In this document: one piece after another, positions 1 to 11,885 of the stretch | How the letters are laid out: each line of letters opens with the position of its first letter | Numbering within the stretch: position 1 is the first letter of the stretch | Source: Nyssa sinensis | Lineage: Eukaryota > Streptophyta > Magnoliopsida > Cornales > Nyssaceae | Assembly (NCBI GenBank): GCA_008638375.1 | Contig: CM018037.1 | Span: forward strand, 28,308,576-28,372,575 | Direction: 5' to 3' | DNA length: 64,000 bases | Program-made: the position numbers and the translations under genes | Notes under the pieces: generated by a model | Told to the model about the DNA's origin: nothing | The model's database searches: none | The model's input: only the letters and a program-made list of their open reading frames with translations

Positions 1-479
1 TGTGGGGATGCATGGCAGTAAGGCCATGTGTGGGAGGGTGCTGTCCTGGCTGGTCCATAATCAGCCACGTGTCACATTTAAAATCTGAACATACGAGTGC
101 CAGGTCACTCACTTGTGGATCTTAGAGGTGCACTTGCATCCGACGGTTTCAAGTTTGGCCTTCGATTTGACTTTGCACTGGAGGGCTCTAATGTTGGTGT
201 GTCATTGAAAGGTGATAGTAAGGTGGGTCAGATTATGAGATGGGCTGACAAGGAGCAACTTGTAAGGACATTTCTTGTTCAGTTGGGCTTGAAGGATGGG
301 GATGATAAACAACGGCCCAGAGTCAAAAATTAATTAAAGCAATCACAAATGATAGACCCCCACAGTTACAAAAGCCAACTGAGCCTTCTCCTTTCACCAT
401 AGGGTGGCTCAAAAGTCTTTTTTGCCAAGCCAAGCCTCTTAGGGGAAGCAGAGGTCTGTTTTGCAGTTAAATGGAAAGA
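1..479. other. Unassigned left edge of window
   Basis: An open frame of 78 codons at 97-333 (+) contains RWADKEQLVRTFL but matches no family I recognise and has no clear splice sites. It could be more of the LINE next to it, or unrelated intron sequence. I see no other support for coding. Confidence 0.3.
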
Positions 480-1130
480 GCCATTCACAACGTACAGTTG
501 CAGATACTGTTAATTGTGATTTTAGGGTCAGAGGGAGTTTGGATTGACTAGCCAAGGGGTGGACAAGTTGAGAGAGTTTGGAGATGCTGTTAATGGAGGA
601 ACCCAGAGACGGGGAGAACTTTCTGATACATCAGAAGGTTCTAATGCAGGTCCAGCAGATGGTTCAGTGTTGGGGGAGTCTTCTGGGAAGTTGTCCAAGG
701 TCTATGGATGAAAGGGTTGGGGTTGAGAGGGTGTTACAATTGTTGTTGGCATTAGTGGAGGTGACCAGTGGTGATAATCCAGAAGTTGTTAAGGTCTATG
801 GAATGCTTTTAGTGTTTCCCCATTAAGTTAAAAATTATATTTTGGAATGTTTGGGGCAGAAGAAGAGAGATCTTCTTTTGAACAGGAAAATTTGGTCACG
901 CATTTTTAGGATGTTTAGTTGCCTATTCATAAGTTATAAAGAAGATAATTTTGGATACATTTCTTTTTGGATCTCTGGCAGTTTCCCACATTCTTTATTT
1001 TCTTTTGTTAATTTCATATTTGAATTGATCTGTATAGGTGGGGCATAGCTTGCCTCTGTATACATACCATGTGCTTGGGTTGTGCCCCCTTTGGCATTTG
1101 TATATAATACTAAGTTATAAAAAAAGAAAA
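480..1130 (+). mobile_element. Decayed LINE (L1-type) fragment with 3' tail
   Basis: A stretch near 826-870 reads, in broken frames, like the start of a LINE ORF2 endonuclease (the IIFWNVWG motif after a KLK stretch). The DNA then jumps to a typical plant LINE 3' end: 1040-1117 carries the 'gcttgcctctgtatac' and 'cttgggttgtgccccc' signatures, followed by an A-rich tail at 1118-1130. The open stretch at 578-826 is probably the end of ORF1. The reverse transcriptase is missing, so this is an internally deleted relic. It lies upstream of the first visible exon of the coiled-coil gene, presumably in one of its introns. The left boundary is uncertain. Confidence 0.55.
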
Positions 1131-1521
1131 GAATTATTGCTGATTTATCTAGGGTGAAGGTCTGCTAAATAAAGTTGGTGAATTGAAATTCACATTATAT
1201 AGTTTGTTGTTATGCTTGGACTTCTCTTCTCAACTGGACTTGCCTGTAAATCTGAGTGCTCCCCGTGCAAGCATTCCGGACAGTCCTGTCACATCTAATG
1301 GTCTTTAGTCATATTAAACATGGCTATAGTCATTTGATAGCTTTTAACTGGTTCAATTTGTAAAACCATATAGTACATTCTTTTTTACTCCTGATTTTTC
1401 CATGCTTTATGGTATACATGAGGTAGAGTGGCCTTGCTTGGTTCAAGCATGCAGAATGTGTTTACTTGGTGTTTCATTTGTTTATGAGGCATATGTTAGA
1501 ATTTGTTTCTTCTATTTGCAG

Positions 1522-4500
1522 GAATTAGGAGCTGAGATATCAGGACTTGAGAAACAAAGAGATGAACTTGAAGCTGAATTGAAAAGGGTTTTTTTTTTTA
1601 TCCTTTGATCTTTTTCTTTTTTCTTTTGTAATTTTTCAAAATGTGAATGGTATACTTTGGTGGAGACATGCTCTTGTCAAATATTGTTTGTTGAAATCTG
1701 CAGGCCAAATTTCCTCATTGCAGTGTTCCCAGCATGCTTATGTTTCTTGTTTTCTACCAGTTCCCAACATGTTTATGTTTCTAGTTTTCTACAGTGCTGA
1801 CGTAGTATTCATGCTGGAGTAAAATACCATAGACCATTGGATATGTTTGCAAAGTTGATGTCATGTAGCATTCATCGATTTAGTTGCTCTATCCAACAGC
1901 TGAAATTGAGGTGGTTTGACACTCACATGGCACTAGGGATTTGTTAGTTGCCATTAATTTCTTTAATGGTCTGTAGAACCTTCATTACACGTAATGGCCA
2001 ACCGAAAATGTTTTTTAATTCCATCAACTCGTCTTAATCCTATTAGTTCCTGATTTTGGTTCCAACATAAATCTTCTAAAATCCAGCACCTGTAGTAATT
2101 TCTCACCATAATTTTTGCCATCTTGCTGTTGGGAGTTAAATGGATGTATTATTATGTGAGCTTTCTTTCTGCGTAAGGGATCTCGTTGGTCTTTCAACTG
2201 CTCTGGATTGGAACATGACAATAAAGATGTGTTTAGTAGAATAGGACAAACAGAAAGATTTTACTTCCACAAGTCAACATTAGATACATGGCCCAGAAAG
2301 ACAACAAAATGCAAATGCATTGAGAGGTTTTTATTGTGACAGAATCTCAGACTCAAGTTGCTAAACTATATTAATGTATGTTTTTCCTCAATAATGCAAT
2401 ATATATAACAAATAGTGTATTAAACTATTTTTTTTCTTTCAAATCAGATGGGCTTTCTACTACAATTATGAAGATCATTGCATGTTCATGTCATTTTTAT
2501 TAATATTAGTAAAATATGACAATTATTACACCATACCTGTGTGTGATAATGTTTTATGTTGGCCATGTAAATGATAAACACCCCCCCCCCCCCCCCCCCC
2601 CCCAACACACACGCACACATCTTTCTGGCCAACAGAAACAATTGAATTCCTTCCCTTTCTTTTAGGTGCTATGCCAGCACTTAAACAGCTTCTTGTTCAA
2701 TATCTACATTAATTATCATTTGTAAATATTTTTATCTGGATGTAAAATATTTGTTTTACCTTTTACAGAAGTTCTGGTATGCATCAGTGCCTTAGTTTCA
2801 GCTTCACATTGTTGTCTTACCTTGTGGCTTTGTGTTACATTTTCAGAACTTTCCAAATTTTAATCCATTTTTCATTGTGTTTTCAGAAGATTCTTTTTTT
2901 TGTGCTCAATCAAAACTGGTGCGTGCCTTAGGTAGGATGGAAAACTTCATATGATTAGAAACTTATTCAATTAAGCATGCTAAAGTCAGCAAACAATATA
3001 TAAACCTTAAGTTTCAAGTATGTTAAGTAAAATTTGTTTAGAAAGAAAACAGCACTAATTAGAAACTTAATCAAATCACAAACTTTAATATGTTATATAG
3101 GTTGAATGAACAAGATAAAAGTGCCATTACCTCATAAAAACACTTGGAAAAAAGAGTTGCAGCACCACACTATCTCTACAATAACAATCAAGACAGTAAC
3201 GATCATGCCTAGGCCAATCTTCTAACTGGTCTCAAGAAACTAAAAGATACAATTGTGTGGTAGAAAAATCCTTTTAGCACTGAAAGATTTAGTCCTTGTG
3301 CTAACAAAAGAAAAGAATAATGTTTTTATAGCATGTAATCAGAACAGGGAAATAGGTAGTATACTCAAGACCTGATCCCATGATTTTATTTGGATGGCCA
3401 CCGACTAAAATAGTGGTGGAAGAACATTGTTCAAGATAGAAAATATGGACAATTCAAAAGGTCTGTGAACAATAGACTAGTGGCTCCCCCCCACCCCCTT
3501 CCTTTTTCATCTTTCTTTTTCTTTTTCAAATCTTTTTCCCTGATGCAGCGGACTAGTAGCTGAATGACCAAGAGTGACAACAGTACCATCCAAGTCTTGT
3601 TGATTTTAACAAATACTAGAGTGGCCCAAATAATGCTTGTGAGCCTGAGGAACTAATGAGTTTCGGTGCACCTTAGTAATTACGGTCCTTATCACGTGGT
3701 ATTGTCATTCAGGCAGTGCTTTGTCAACTTTCTGGGTACCAATCTGACAGTTAGTCTTTTTGACTGTGAAGTGATTAATATTTTAGTCTTTTGACTGAAG
3801 TGATTAATATTGCTTTCTGCTCTTATAATTTGAAGAATTGCTGTGTGTTTGTATGTTATGTATTATTGCGGGTAGTGCTATCTCCATTTTAGTTTCTAAA
3901 ACAAAGCTGATGTACCTTGTTATTGTATAAATCGATTCTCAGTGTTCATTCCCATCTAAGTTTGAAATTACATTGATGGCAGGTTTGGTTGATATTGTTT
4001 TCTGACAGTAGATAAGATTTAAATCCTTTCCCCTTCCTTTAGTCATGTTCCACTTATGTGCTTTCTTCAACTGCAAACATATTTATAACATCTATATATG
4101 GCGTAGGTCAATATCTCCTTGGCTGCTGCTAATGCACGGCTTCAAAATGCCAGGGAAGAGCGGGACCAGTTTTATGAGGCTAATGATCAGATTGTCGCGC
4201 ACCTGAAAACAAAGGTCTCCTTTCATAAATTTGTGTGTGTATTTATAACATCTATGTATTAATTTTTTTTTTTCAGTTTCTTTCTGAGCTATATCAAGCA
4301 CAGATGTTTAGAATTATTTATTTATTTTTTAAAAGTATTTTTGCTTTGTTGTACACACAGTGTGGCCATTCTCATTTCTAATATATCTTTCTATCTATGT
4401 CAAAATATATAGGAAGACGAGTTGTCAAGATCCATTGCCTCTTGTAGGGTAGAAGCAAATGTTCTCAATACTTGGATCAATTTTTTGGAAGATACTTGGG

Positions 4501-7500
4501 TTCTCCAACGCTCATATGCTGAGACTAGGGAGAAGCAGGTCAAGTATGTATATGAACTTTGAGTTCTTTCATGCCCAATAGATCTTGTATTACCACCCTT
4601 GTTGTATGGAGGTGCTCTAAATTCTAAGTCCTGGAAGAGAAATATGTAATGAATTTTGTCTCTACTATGTGCAACTTTCCTGGGTATTTCTTATCATCAT
4701 TTCAATACCTGGACTATTTTTCTTTTTTAGTTAGTTTGTTTAGAGCTTTGTCTAAACTATCAACTTCAACGGTTGAATGAAAAATAAGGATTGGTTGGCT
4801 AATCTGCAACACTAGCCCTCGTATGGGCAGTGTTGTATGGCCGTCAAGAAATATGCCCAACAGACCCATTGGGTTGGCTTGCTTGGCCAATCCTCATTAG
4901 AAGGAAAAAAAAGAGAGAGAGGTTGAATGCACAAGATGAAAATACCACTACTTAATAAAAATACTTGAAAAAGAGTTGCAGTACCACACCACCTCTGCAA
5001 AAATAGTCATTAGTTGAGCTGGTAATGACCCTTCTAACTGGCCTCAAGAAACTAAAAGATAAAATAGTATGGATAACAAAGTCCTTCTAGCACCAAAATA
5101 ATTTAGTCATTGTGCTAACAAAAGATAAGAATTTACATTTTTATGGCACGTAATTAGAACAAGCAATTTGAGGTTCTAGGTAAAGTGCTCAGTACTTGAT
5201 CCCGTGATTTTATTGGGATGACCATCAACTAAAATGGTGACGGAATGACATTGTCAAAGATAGAAAATATGGAAAATGCATTAGTCCTATATTCAAAAGA
5301 TCAGTGTACAAATAGATCAGTGAAGAACATTCAAAAGATCAGTGTCCAGTAGACTAGTGGAAGAATGTAGAAAATATGGACAATGCATTAGTCATATCAT
5401 TACTGCAATACCTGTATTTTATTTTGTTTGTTACTAATTGGTTCTTTGCATTTTCAAGTGACGAATTGGAGACACATGAGGCCTATTTTGTGAACTTGGC
5501 CATTGGTCTACTCTCCGCTTATGAGGTATTGATTATATTCTTTCATTAGAATATTATACTCCATAACGATATCTTATGCCATGAATTTACAATTATTCCT
5601 TTTCCTACACTCGTACAAAATCTTGTATTTTTTTCTACAGAAAGAGTTGAGGCCTTCTATTGATCGTATCAGCAAATTTGTGGAGAACTTGAGGAGTTTA
5701 GGTGAAGGGTAATGCTGTTTGTTACAGTAAGATGATTATGGCCTATTTTGGTCAGAATTCTAAGATTTTTCATGTCTCTGGATAGGTTGGGGATGGCATC
5801 TGGTGTGGAAAGTGAGGATTCCACAGTATTAAACCCAAGGAAAAATCTCGAGGAGGAATATTTGGACTATGAAGCAAAGGTACAAATATGACTGCCTTCT
5901 TTCTATAAGTTCATTGTTAATTACAATTGTTAGAGGATATAGTATTAAAGTTGCACCATATCTAACAGCTTAAGCTTTTAGATGGATTGGTGGTTTAACA
6001 TGGTATCAAAGCAAGTAAAAGGTCATGTGTTCAAACATCACCTTCACCCTGATAATATGAATTGATACACATGTTGGCTCAGTTTAGCCACACGTGAGGG
6101 GCCGTGTTAGAAGATATAGTATTAAATTTACATCTTCTCTAACAACTAAAGCTTTTAGATGAGTTGGTGGTTTAACAACATTCTTTTTCAATTTACCAAC
6201 TCTGAACTTGTCTGTAGATTCTCCCCCTGCCATATAAAATGTTTGTTTTACTTAGATAGCTTTTCGTTTCCTTCTCCCTCTTGACTTGTACTTCATAGCC
6301 TTTTGCCATTAGTTCATGACACAAATTTGAAATATTTTGTTTTACAAAATTTTTAATATTTCTTTTTTTAATTAGAGCATTATAGATTAGAAGTAGTGCA
6401 GGAATTCTTTAACTTCTTCATGCATGGTTTTTAATCAATTGTGCATCCATATTTTTGTTGCATGTTTAGATTGCAAATTCCAAGAATATCGTGGACAGTT
6501 TTTTTTTTTCTTTTCGGAAAGTATCATGGACAGTTATTCTTGTTGCAATTTGTGCTGTGCTTCTATATTAGTATTTTTTTGGGGTACGAATCTGCATCTT
6601 TATCCCCAAATAAACTTATTCTACATTAATTTTACCCATGTCTTCCAGAATTTCTTGTCAAATTTGTCTTTGTTCTTCCTTTTCTCTCTAGCAGTTTTTT
6701 CAAGTGATTACAGTCAACTCTTTAATAATTAATAATCTTGAGAGATCCAGAAATTATTAATTTTAAGTTTCTCGATAATTTTTACTAAAGAAAATTTTTC
6801 TCACAAAAATACAATTTTAACATAAAAATAGGACATGTATACATATTCCCAGGGGGATATTTTTTTTCATGGAAAATATGTATTATATCTAATCTAAGTT
6901 ATAAAAAAGCTCTTAATCTCCTTTTTATTGTTAAAAAAACTACTGTTACTAATAATATTTACACACACACACACACACTATACATGTGTATTCTAGTAAT
7001 TAATACTATAAAGGGATTTTTTTCAAAAAATGATTAATTATTAAGTAATAGTATTATTAATTATTCATCGTGGAACGAAAGGGTTCCTCAAAAAGAGATT
7101 TAAGTTACTGAATATTAATTATTAGAGACTCAGCTGTACGTTGCTTTATTTGATTACCGAATAATTCTAAACCCTAAGTTCATTCAACATGCTTAATGAT
7201 TTGCTGTCCCTGCTCCCCAAATAATTAATTTGAGGGCATGATTTGGTTTAATAAGAAAAAGAGAAGGATTACTGACCGCATATCAGAGGTAATGTCTCTG
7301 TTTTGTTTTCTAATTTCAGATTATAACCACCTTCAGTGTAGTGGATAACATGAAAGAACAGTTCTATGCCCAGCAAGGGAAAATTTCAAGGTTCTATGCA
7401 CTTGTATTCTTTCTTAGTGGTATTACTACTATATCCATCAAATTTCCTGAAAATGGAATACCTGGTCTCTCTTCATCCAGGAATGATGATCAAAGGGTCA

Positions 7501-7856
7501 AGGAGCTATTTGATAATATTGAAAAATTAAGACAGGAATTTGAATCTATTGAAAGACCAAATTTAGAAATTGAGACACCCACCCCCGAGGCAGAGACTCC
7601 TCCCGAGAAACCGCAGGAAAGTGCGTCACACCCACCATTGCAGGTCAAAGACTCTCCGAAAGCTCAGAAAGATGAGCATCCTAAGTCACCAGTAGCGAAG
7701 GGGGAGCAGGTGCTAGATGCTGAAGCAGAATTGGCAAAGCTGGAGTCTGAGTTTGGGAAGGTTAATCGAGATTACTCCGCAGATGAGATCGGTGACTGGG
7801 AATTTGACGAACTCGAAAGGGAATTAAGATCCGGTGACTCCGCATCGAGCAAATAG
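1522..7856 (+). CDS. Conserved plant coiled-coil protein, 3' eight exons (5' end outside window)
   Basis: The visible coding exons are 1522-1587, 4107-4214, 4413-4543, 5459-5525, 5641-5708, 5786-5879, 7320-7390 and 7481-7856, all with GT-AG borders. Phases agree throughout and give about 326 residues to the TAG stop. The translation is charged and heptad-like: EISGLEKQRDELEAELKR, then NARLQNAREERDQFYEAND, then a block rich in W and L (NTWINFLEDTWVLQRSY). An acidic Pro/Glu linker (ETPTPEAETPPEKPQES) follows, then a conserved C-terminal box GDWEFDELERELRSGD. I recall a plant-wide family with this C-terminus (Arabidopsis At2g37370-like, sometimes named golgin, ELKS or centrosomal-like), but the name is from memory and the function is not established here. 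A cytoskeletal or vesicle-tethering role is inference from the coiled coil. The last intron, 7391-7480, is only 90 nt and stays open in frame. Introns hold repeats described separately. Confidence 0.8.
2581..2603. repeat. Poly(C) tract followed by CA-rich run
   Basis: Twenty-three consecutive C residues are followed by aacacacacgcacacat. It lies in the intron between exons 1522-1587 and 4107-4214 of the coiled-coil gene. C homopolymers this long are rare in AT-rich plant DNA, so the length may be a sequencing estimate. Confidence 0.9.
3099..3458. repeat. Dispersed direct repeat, copy 1 (intronic)
   Basis: A segment of about 360 bp starting at 'ggttgaatgaacaagat' recurs at about 4920-5283 in the same gene. 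Shared blocks include 'tctcaagaaactaaaaga' with 'gtgctaacaaaag', and 'gattttatttggatg' with 'gattttattgggatg'. The copies have diverged by point changes and small indels. They are separated by two exons, so this is not a simple tandem duplication; an unclassified transposable element is likely. Confidence 0.75.
4920..5283. repeat. Dispersed direct repeat, copy 2 (intronic)
   Basis: This is the second copy of the 3099-3458 repeat, in the intron between the exons at 4413-4543 and 5459-5525. Its downstream flank (5284-5400) contains short internal repetitions of 'aaaagatcagtg' and 'agaaaatatgga'. Confidence 0.75.
5928..6177 (+). mobile_element. TRIM-type miniature LTR retrotransposon
   Basis: Two 73 bp direct repeats, 5928-6000 and 6105-6177, both begin TGTTAGA and end TTTAACA, the TG...CA ends of an LTR. 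Immediately after the left one is TGGTATCAAAGC (6001-6012), close to the primer-binding site for initiator methionine tRNA (TGGTATCAGAGC). Just before the right one is a purine-rich gaggggccg polypurine-like tract. The flanks are acaat and acatt, an imperfect 5 bp target duplication. The internal part of about 104 bp has no coding capacity, which fits a terminal-repeat retrotransposon in miniature. It sits in the sense orientation in an intron of the coiled-coil gene. Confidence 0.85.
6725..7140. repeat. AT-rich interspersed element with TTAATTATTA motifs
   Basis: This intronic stretch is built from 'attaattattaagtaat'-type motifs and a (CA)n run at 6961-6979. Similar wording recurs at 35195-35420 and in the array at 36427-37180, so a shared repeat family is likely. 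I could not define its ends. Confidence 0.35.
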
Positions 7857-8600
7857 ATCAAAGCGTTTTGCCAAAATTGACAATGTTTGTATTTTATTCT
7901 AATAAACAAGCAACCAGTCATGCATTTGATGTTTTATATATATGCCTGAACTTCCCAGAAGCTGCATTTTGGCTTGGGGGCTGTTTGTAATATTGGATGA
8001 AGTTCCAGCCCATTTATTCTTGTGTAAATTCTCAAATGTGTATGATGTAGCATGGAGTTCATGTAACAAGTATACCAAATGTAAAGGACAATCTTTGACA
8101 TGTTTCAAAACATGTATAAAATGTGGTTTTATGTTTGGTGATGATGGTTGAGGTTGCGTTGTCCGTGCAAGTGTGCCGACAAGTTTACGATGAGGCTGAG
8201 ACAGCAATGGCCACCACTGAATGGAAATCTTTTGAGTTAAATCTCATCTTGTGATAAAAGATAAGTCAAATGTAAGCTTGATCTCAAACACACCAAAGTG
8301 GGGGAAGGGCCATTTGATGATGGTGAAGGGGACCCCTTATGCTTCCTCACAGAAAGGGATGGTGTAAACCAAGAAGGGCAGGTGGGGCTTTGTGATCTTT
8401 GTTTATGTCGATGGGTTGGAAAGCTTTCCTAATGTAGGAGTTGAGATATGTTTCATCTTTTTAGGGGCACCATCATTGTGCAGGGGACTAACATGCTTTC
8501 AAAACGAGGGTACAGAAGGTGGAGTGGAAGCCCCTCCACACCCCCATTCCCAAGTCCTCCAAAAAGGCAGTCTTTTCTAAAATGACCTCCAAAAGAGTTT
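7857..8600. other. 3' flank of coiled-coil gene, non-coding
   Basis: AATAAA-like polyadenylation sequence appears near 7900 ('tctaataaacaagc'). The rest has only short chance frames. No gene is supported. Confidence 0.5.
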
Positions 8601-8611
8601 GCTAGAAGCTG

Positions 8612-8854
8612 TTTTTTTTTTTTTTGGTTAACGGGGAACACTCCTAAGGACACTTTAGCTTACTAGCAGCCTTGGCTTTCAGTTCTTAGCGCTACCTCTA
8701 GGAGGTAAACTTCGGATGCACCAAACCGCCCATTAGTTGAGTGCATCGGGTAAATTGCGAACTCGCGCAGCGGTGGATAGTCGAACCTTCGCGCTACTGG
8801 TTATTCACGTGAGAAATCTCACTCCTTACCAACTGCGTTACGCCTGGATGGGCT
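8612..8854 (-). mobile_element. tRNA-derived SINE (minus strand)
   Basis: Read on the minus strand, the element starts near 8854 and shows a Pol III A box like that of a tRNA (taacgcagttggtaagg, about 8826-8843). A B box (reverse complement of ggatagtcgaacc, about 8775-8788) follows. The element ends in a 14 nt A tail, seen as T at 8612-8625. The flanks gctagaagctg (8601-8611) and gctggaagctg (8855-8865) are an 11 bp target-site duplication with one mismatch. The length of about 243 bp is normal for plant SINEs. Confidence 0.85.
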
Positions 8855-9164
8855 GCTGGAAGCTGTTTTGCTGCTTACATATTTCTACTTTCTGCTTTCT
8901 CTGTACCGGCACCCGGCAACGCAGCTTCTTTAAACGAATCACAGAGAAGCTCTACTTGTTTGGTCTTGAACCCAGTCTGAAAAACTAGTGCATCCAGATT
9001 TTCTGGGGGTGGTGGGTCATTTGGATAGTTACATTTATGGCTGTACTTGCCCCATACTTATTTTCTTTCAGTTGGACGAAATTGTCCCTTCGCATTATGA
9101 GAGAGACCCATATAAATTGAAGTATTTTCATGCAAGTTTCAAATAAGGTCCTATATTTTTAAGA

Positions 9165-9525
9165 GAAAATCACGTATAATCTTCTCGTGGTTATGTCTAT
9201 ATACACAAAATTTCATGTAATATAAAAGTGAACATTTACCTCCATTGTAATTAAAATTTAAGTAATATTGTCAGCTTTATCATCAAAATACATGTGTCTT
9301 TTACGTACAAAATACACGAGTTATTGGAGTTGCATAACTTGTCACATATCATAGGGGAGTTATGTACACTTTTATATCTTAAATTTTGGAAAAGAGATGA
9401 ATGTATTTTGGTTTTTTGTATTTTTTGCTAATAGTATCATGGATTGTACTTTAATTTGAATTACAAGGTAAACGTCTATTTTTATACCACAGAAGGGTTA
9501 TCGGTACCTTATTCCTTTTTTAATC
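9165..9525. mobile_element. Foldback/MITE-like inverted repeat
   Basis: The two halves are imperfect inverted repeats. The left side has cgtataatcttctcgtgg and, further in, gaacatttacctccattg. The right side, read in reverse complement, has cgataacccttctgtgg and gacgtttaccttgtaatt. It has no coding capacity. Exact ends and target duplication were not resolved. Confidence 0.55.
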
Positions 9526-10117
9526 TAAACATTTGAGTCTTTTAATTTATAAATATATTTTAATTTAGGCCAATTTTAAATTATTAACAACAGTTATTCA
9601 TATGATTGGTCATTCAAGAGACTTCATTGTTTAAATTAAAATTATAAGACTTTATATGTAATTATAAGGCAATATTTAAAATTCGTATAAAATTATAAGG
9701 TACTAAAATATAATCACACGAGCAACTGCTATTAATAATTTGGGACAGTCATTTGCAATTAGTATACCTTGGAGCGTGTTCAAAAATTAATGAACTCAAA
9801 TGCTTAAAACAAAATTACACTGCCTTATTTGAGACCAACATGAAAATACATGAGACTAAATATATTTAATCCCAAAATTGAAATTCAATAATACTGTGTT
9901 TGATATTGTAGGAAGTGGAGTCTTAATATTGAAATCGGTTGGAATCGACATGAATTAGTCTAAAACTTGAACAAACTTAAAATTCCATTTTTTTTTGTCA
10001 ACGAAAGGTGTATTGTACATTCATCAATCATTATTTTACTAGTTTACAAGAGTATCTCAATTCTAAATCCCGAGAAACCGAACAACCCAACAAACAAACA
10101 TAAAGATAAAGCAAAAG
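9526..10117. other. AT-rich intergenic sequence
   Basis: No gene or structured element seen. Confidence 0.4.
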
Positions 10118-10426
10118 TCATGAGTTATCAACTAAGCTAGCCCAGGTCGGCAGAAATTCCAATTTCAAATCTCCAAATTTTATAGTGTCAAAGACAACAT
10201 AATTATAATTGCTTCCATTGGTGTCGGCTGGTTGCTGCAGTTCTACTTCCTCAGTTAAGAAAGATATTTTGCTCACAAATCTTAGGATATTTCTATCCCT
10301 CACTAGTGGAAAGTCTAATTTGTCTTCACTGAAATAATTTAACCTTTTTGAAAGGTAATCAATAAAGGAATTGAATTGGACTAAATTCATAACAGGAAGA
10401 GTAAAACTACAGACAAACAAGTTCAA
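10118..10426 (-). pseudogene. Possible LRR relic of an NBS-LRR resistance gene
   Basis: A 102-codon open frame contains VVFDTIKFGDLKLEFLPTW. This resembles the leucine-rich repeat unit of RPS2/At4g27190-type resistance proteins, in which 'VFPxLKxLxLxxLPxLxSF' is typical. A further stretch, EEVELQQPADTNGS, would fit the variable inter-repeat. No NB-ARC domain, promoter or continuing exons are visible, so if the assignment is right this is a detached fragment. It could equally be a chance frame. Confidence 0.3.
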
Positions 10427-11227
10427 AGAAGGAGCATCTTTCTAATGCATTTTTAAGTTTTTTGCTGCAATGCAATATATCCATTTGAGTAATGCTATAC
10501 AACACCAATATTTTTTGGGTTCATGCTTTTGTCACTAATTGCATGACAAAATATGGTTCTGCTAAGTTTTCTACTTAATAATCTCTTCAAAACAATCAAT
10601 CATAAACGTCCATTCAGGCAATAATATGTCAGCCAGCTGTCTCTGATGTTTTTGGGTCGTGGTGGCTGGGGAGAGAGAGAGAGAGAGAGAGAGCAGCGAC
10701 AACACTTTTGATCCATTTACTAATATTACTAAAAGGCCCAAACTGACCTCATCTTGAGAGTTTCAAGAGTTTTGAGCCAAGCAAAAACAGGAGAGGCTTC
10801 AAGTGTGTTTCAAAAGTTCTTACAGCTCCAAACTGACCTCAACATTCTTGGATTGCTCTGGCTGGCACCATGCAACCAAGTGGTACACATGACAATGCCT
10901 TCAACATGGATGAAAAGACTCAAGACTCAAAAGTTTTTTCGAGGCATGGTAGCTTATGTCTCTTCTGTATGCATCATTACAAAACAACTATAACGAACTA
11001 CTTAGATTTTGGTGAAAAAAGTGCCCTCCCTTAGCTTTCCTTTTGTCATTAGTGGTAAAAAAAGGACAGATAAACTCAAAACTTGGGGTAGTGTTAAAAA
11101 TAAATGACAAACAGAAGTCTCGAGCTTTGCAAGAATCCCTTCCATCCTTCCCCTTTCCCACCATGATATGTCGGATTATGTTTTGGTTCCTAGTGTGAGG
11201 TCAACAAAACTCTCTCCAAACACACAC

Positions 11228-11271
<44 letters not shown>

Positions 11272-11849
11272 ATGCACACGTTGATCAATTTATATGAAGA
11301 GAACCAAGGAAAAGTCACGAGGAATTTTTCATAAAGAAGTTAGAAAAAGAAAGTAAAAAAACAAACCCAGGAATCCAGTAAAAGTAGTAAAACTAAGCAA
11401 AGCATAAATTCTTTAGTTCTAAGCTTTATTCTGTTTCAAAGAGGAGCTTCTTTTAAGTTAGTGTATTATTTAATCATTGTGCAGAGAGAGAGATCAATGA
11501 GTTATTAATTACTAATTAGTGATAGTCCAGAAAACCAGGTTTTGAGAAATGGGCTGGTTTCAAATTTGAATTCAGCTAACAGGGGCATGCAGTGTCTTTC
11601 AGAAATTAACAGAGTTTTTTATATGCATGCTCCTGTTTGTGGGCATTTATATTAGTTAAAAAATAGAGTGTGCTACAGTGGGGCTCTAATCCCTTGGCTT
11701 CCCACTAGTGTCACCCATATCTAATATATATTATCTACTCCCCACCTAAATTCCTAGAGTTTCTTATATAGAAATTATTATAAGAAATGAGCATGTTTTT
11801 CACTATTCTTACACACCTCAACTTAGCAAAGCCTTAATTCAATTACCAG

Positions 11850-11885
<36 letters not shown>

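Noticed and set aside
6424..6732. 102-codon plus frame in an intron of the coiled-coil gene
   Set aside because: Phe/Ser/Leu-rich low-complexity translation of T-rich intron DNA.
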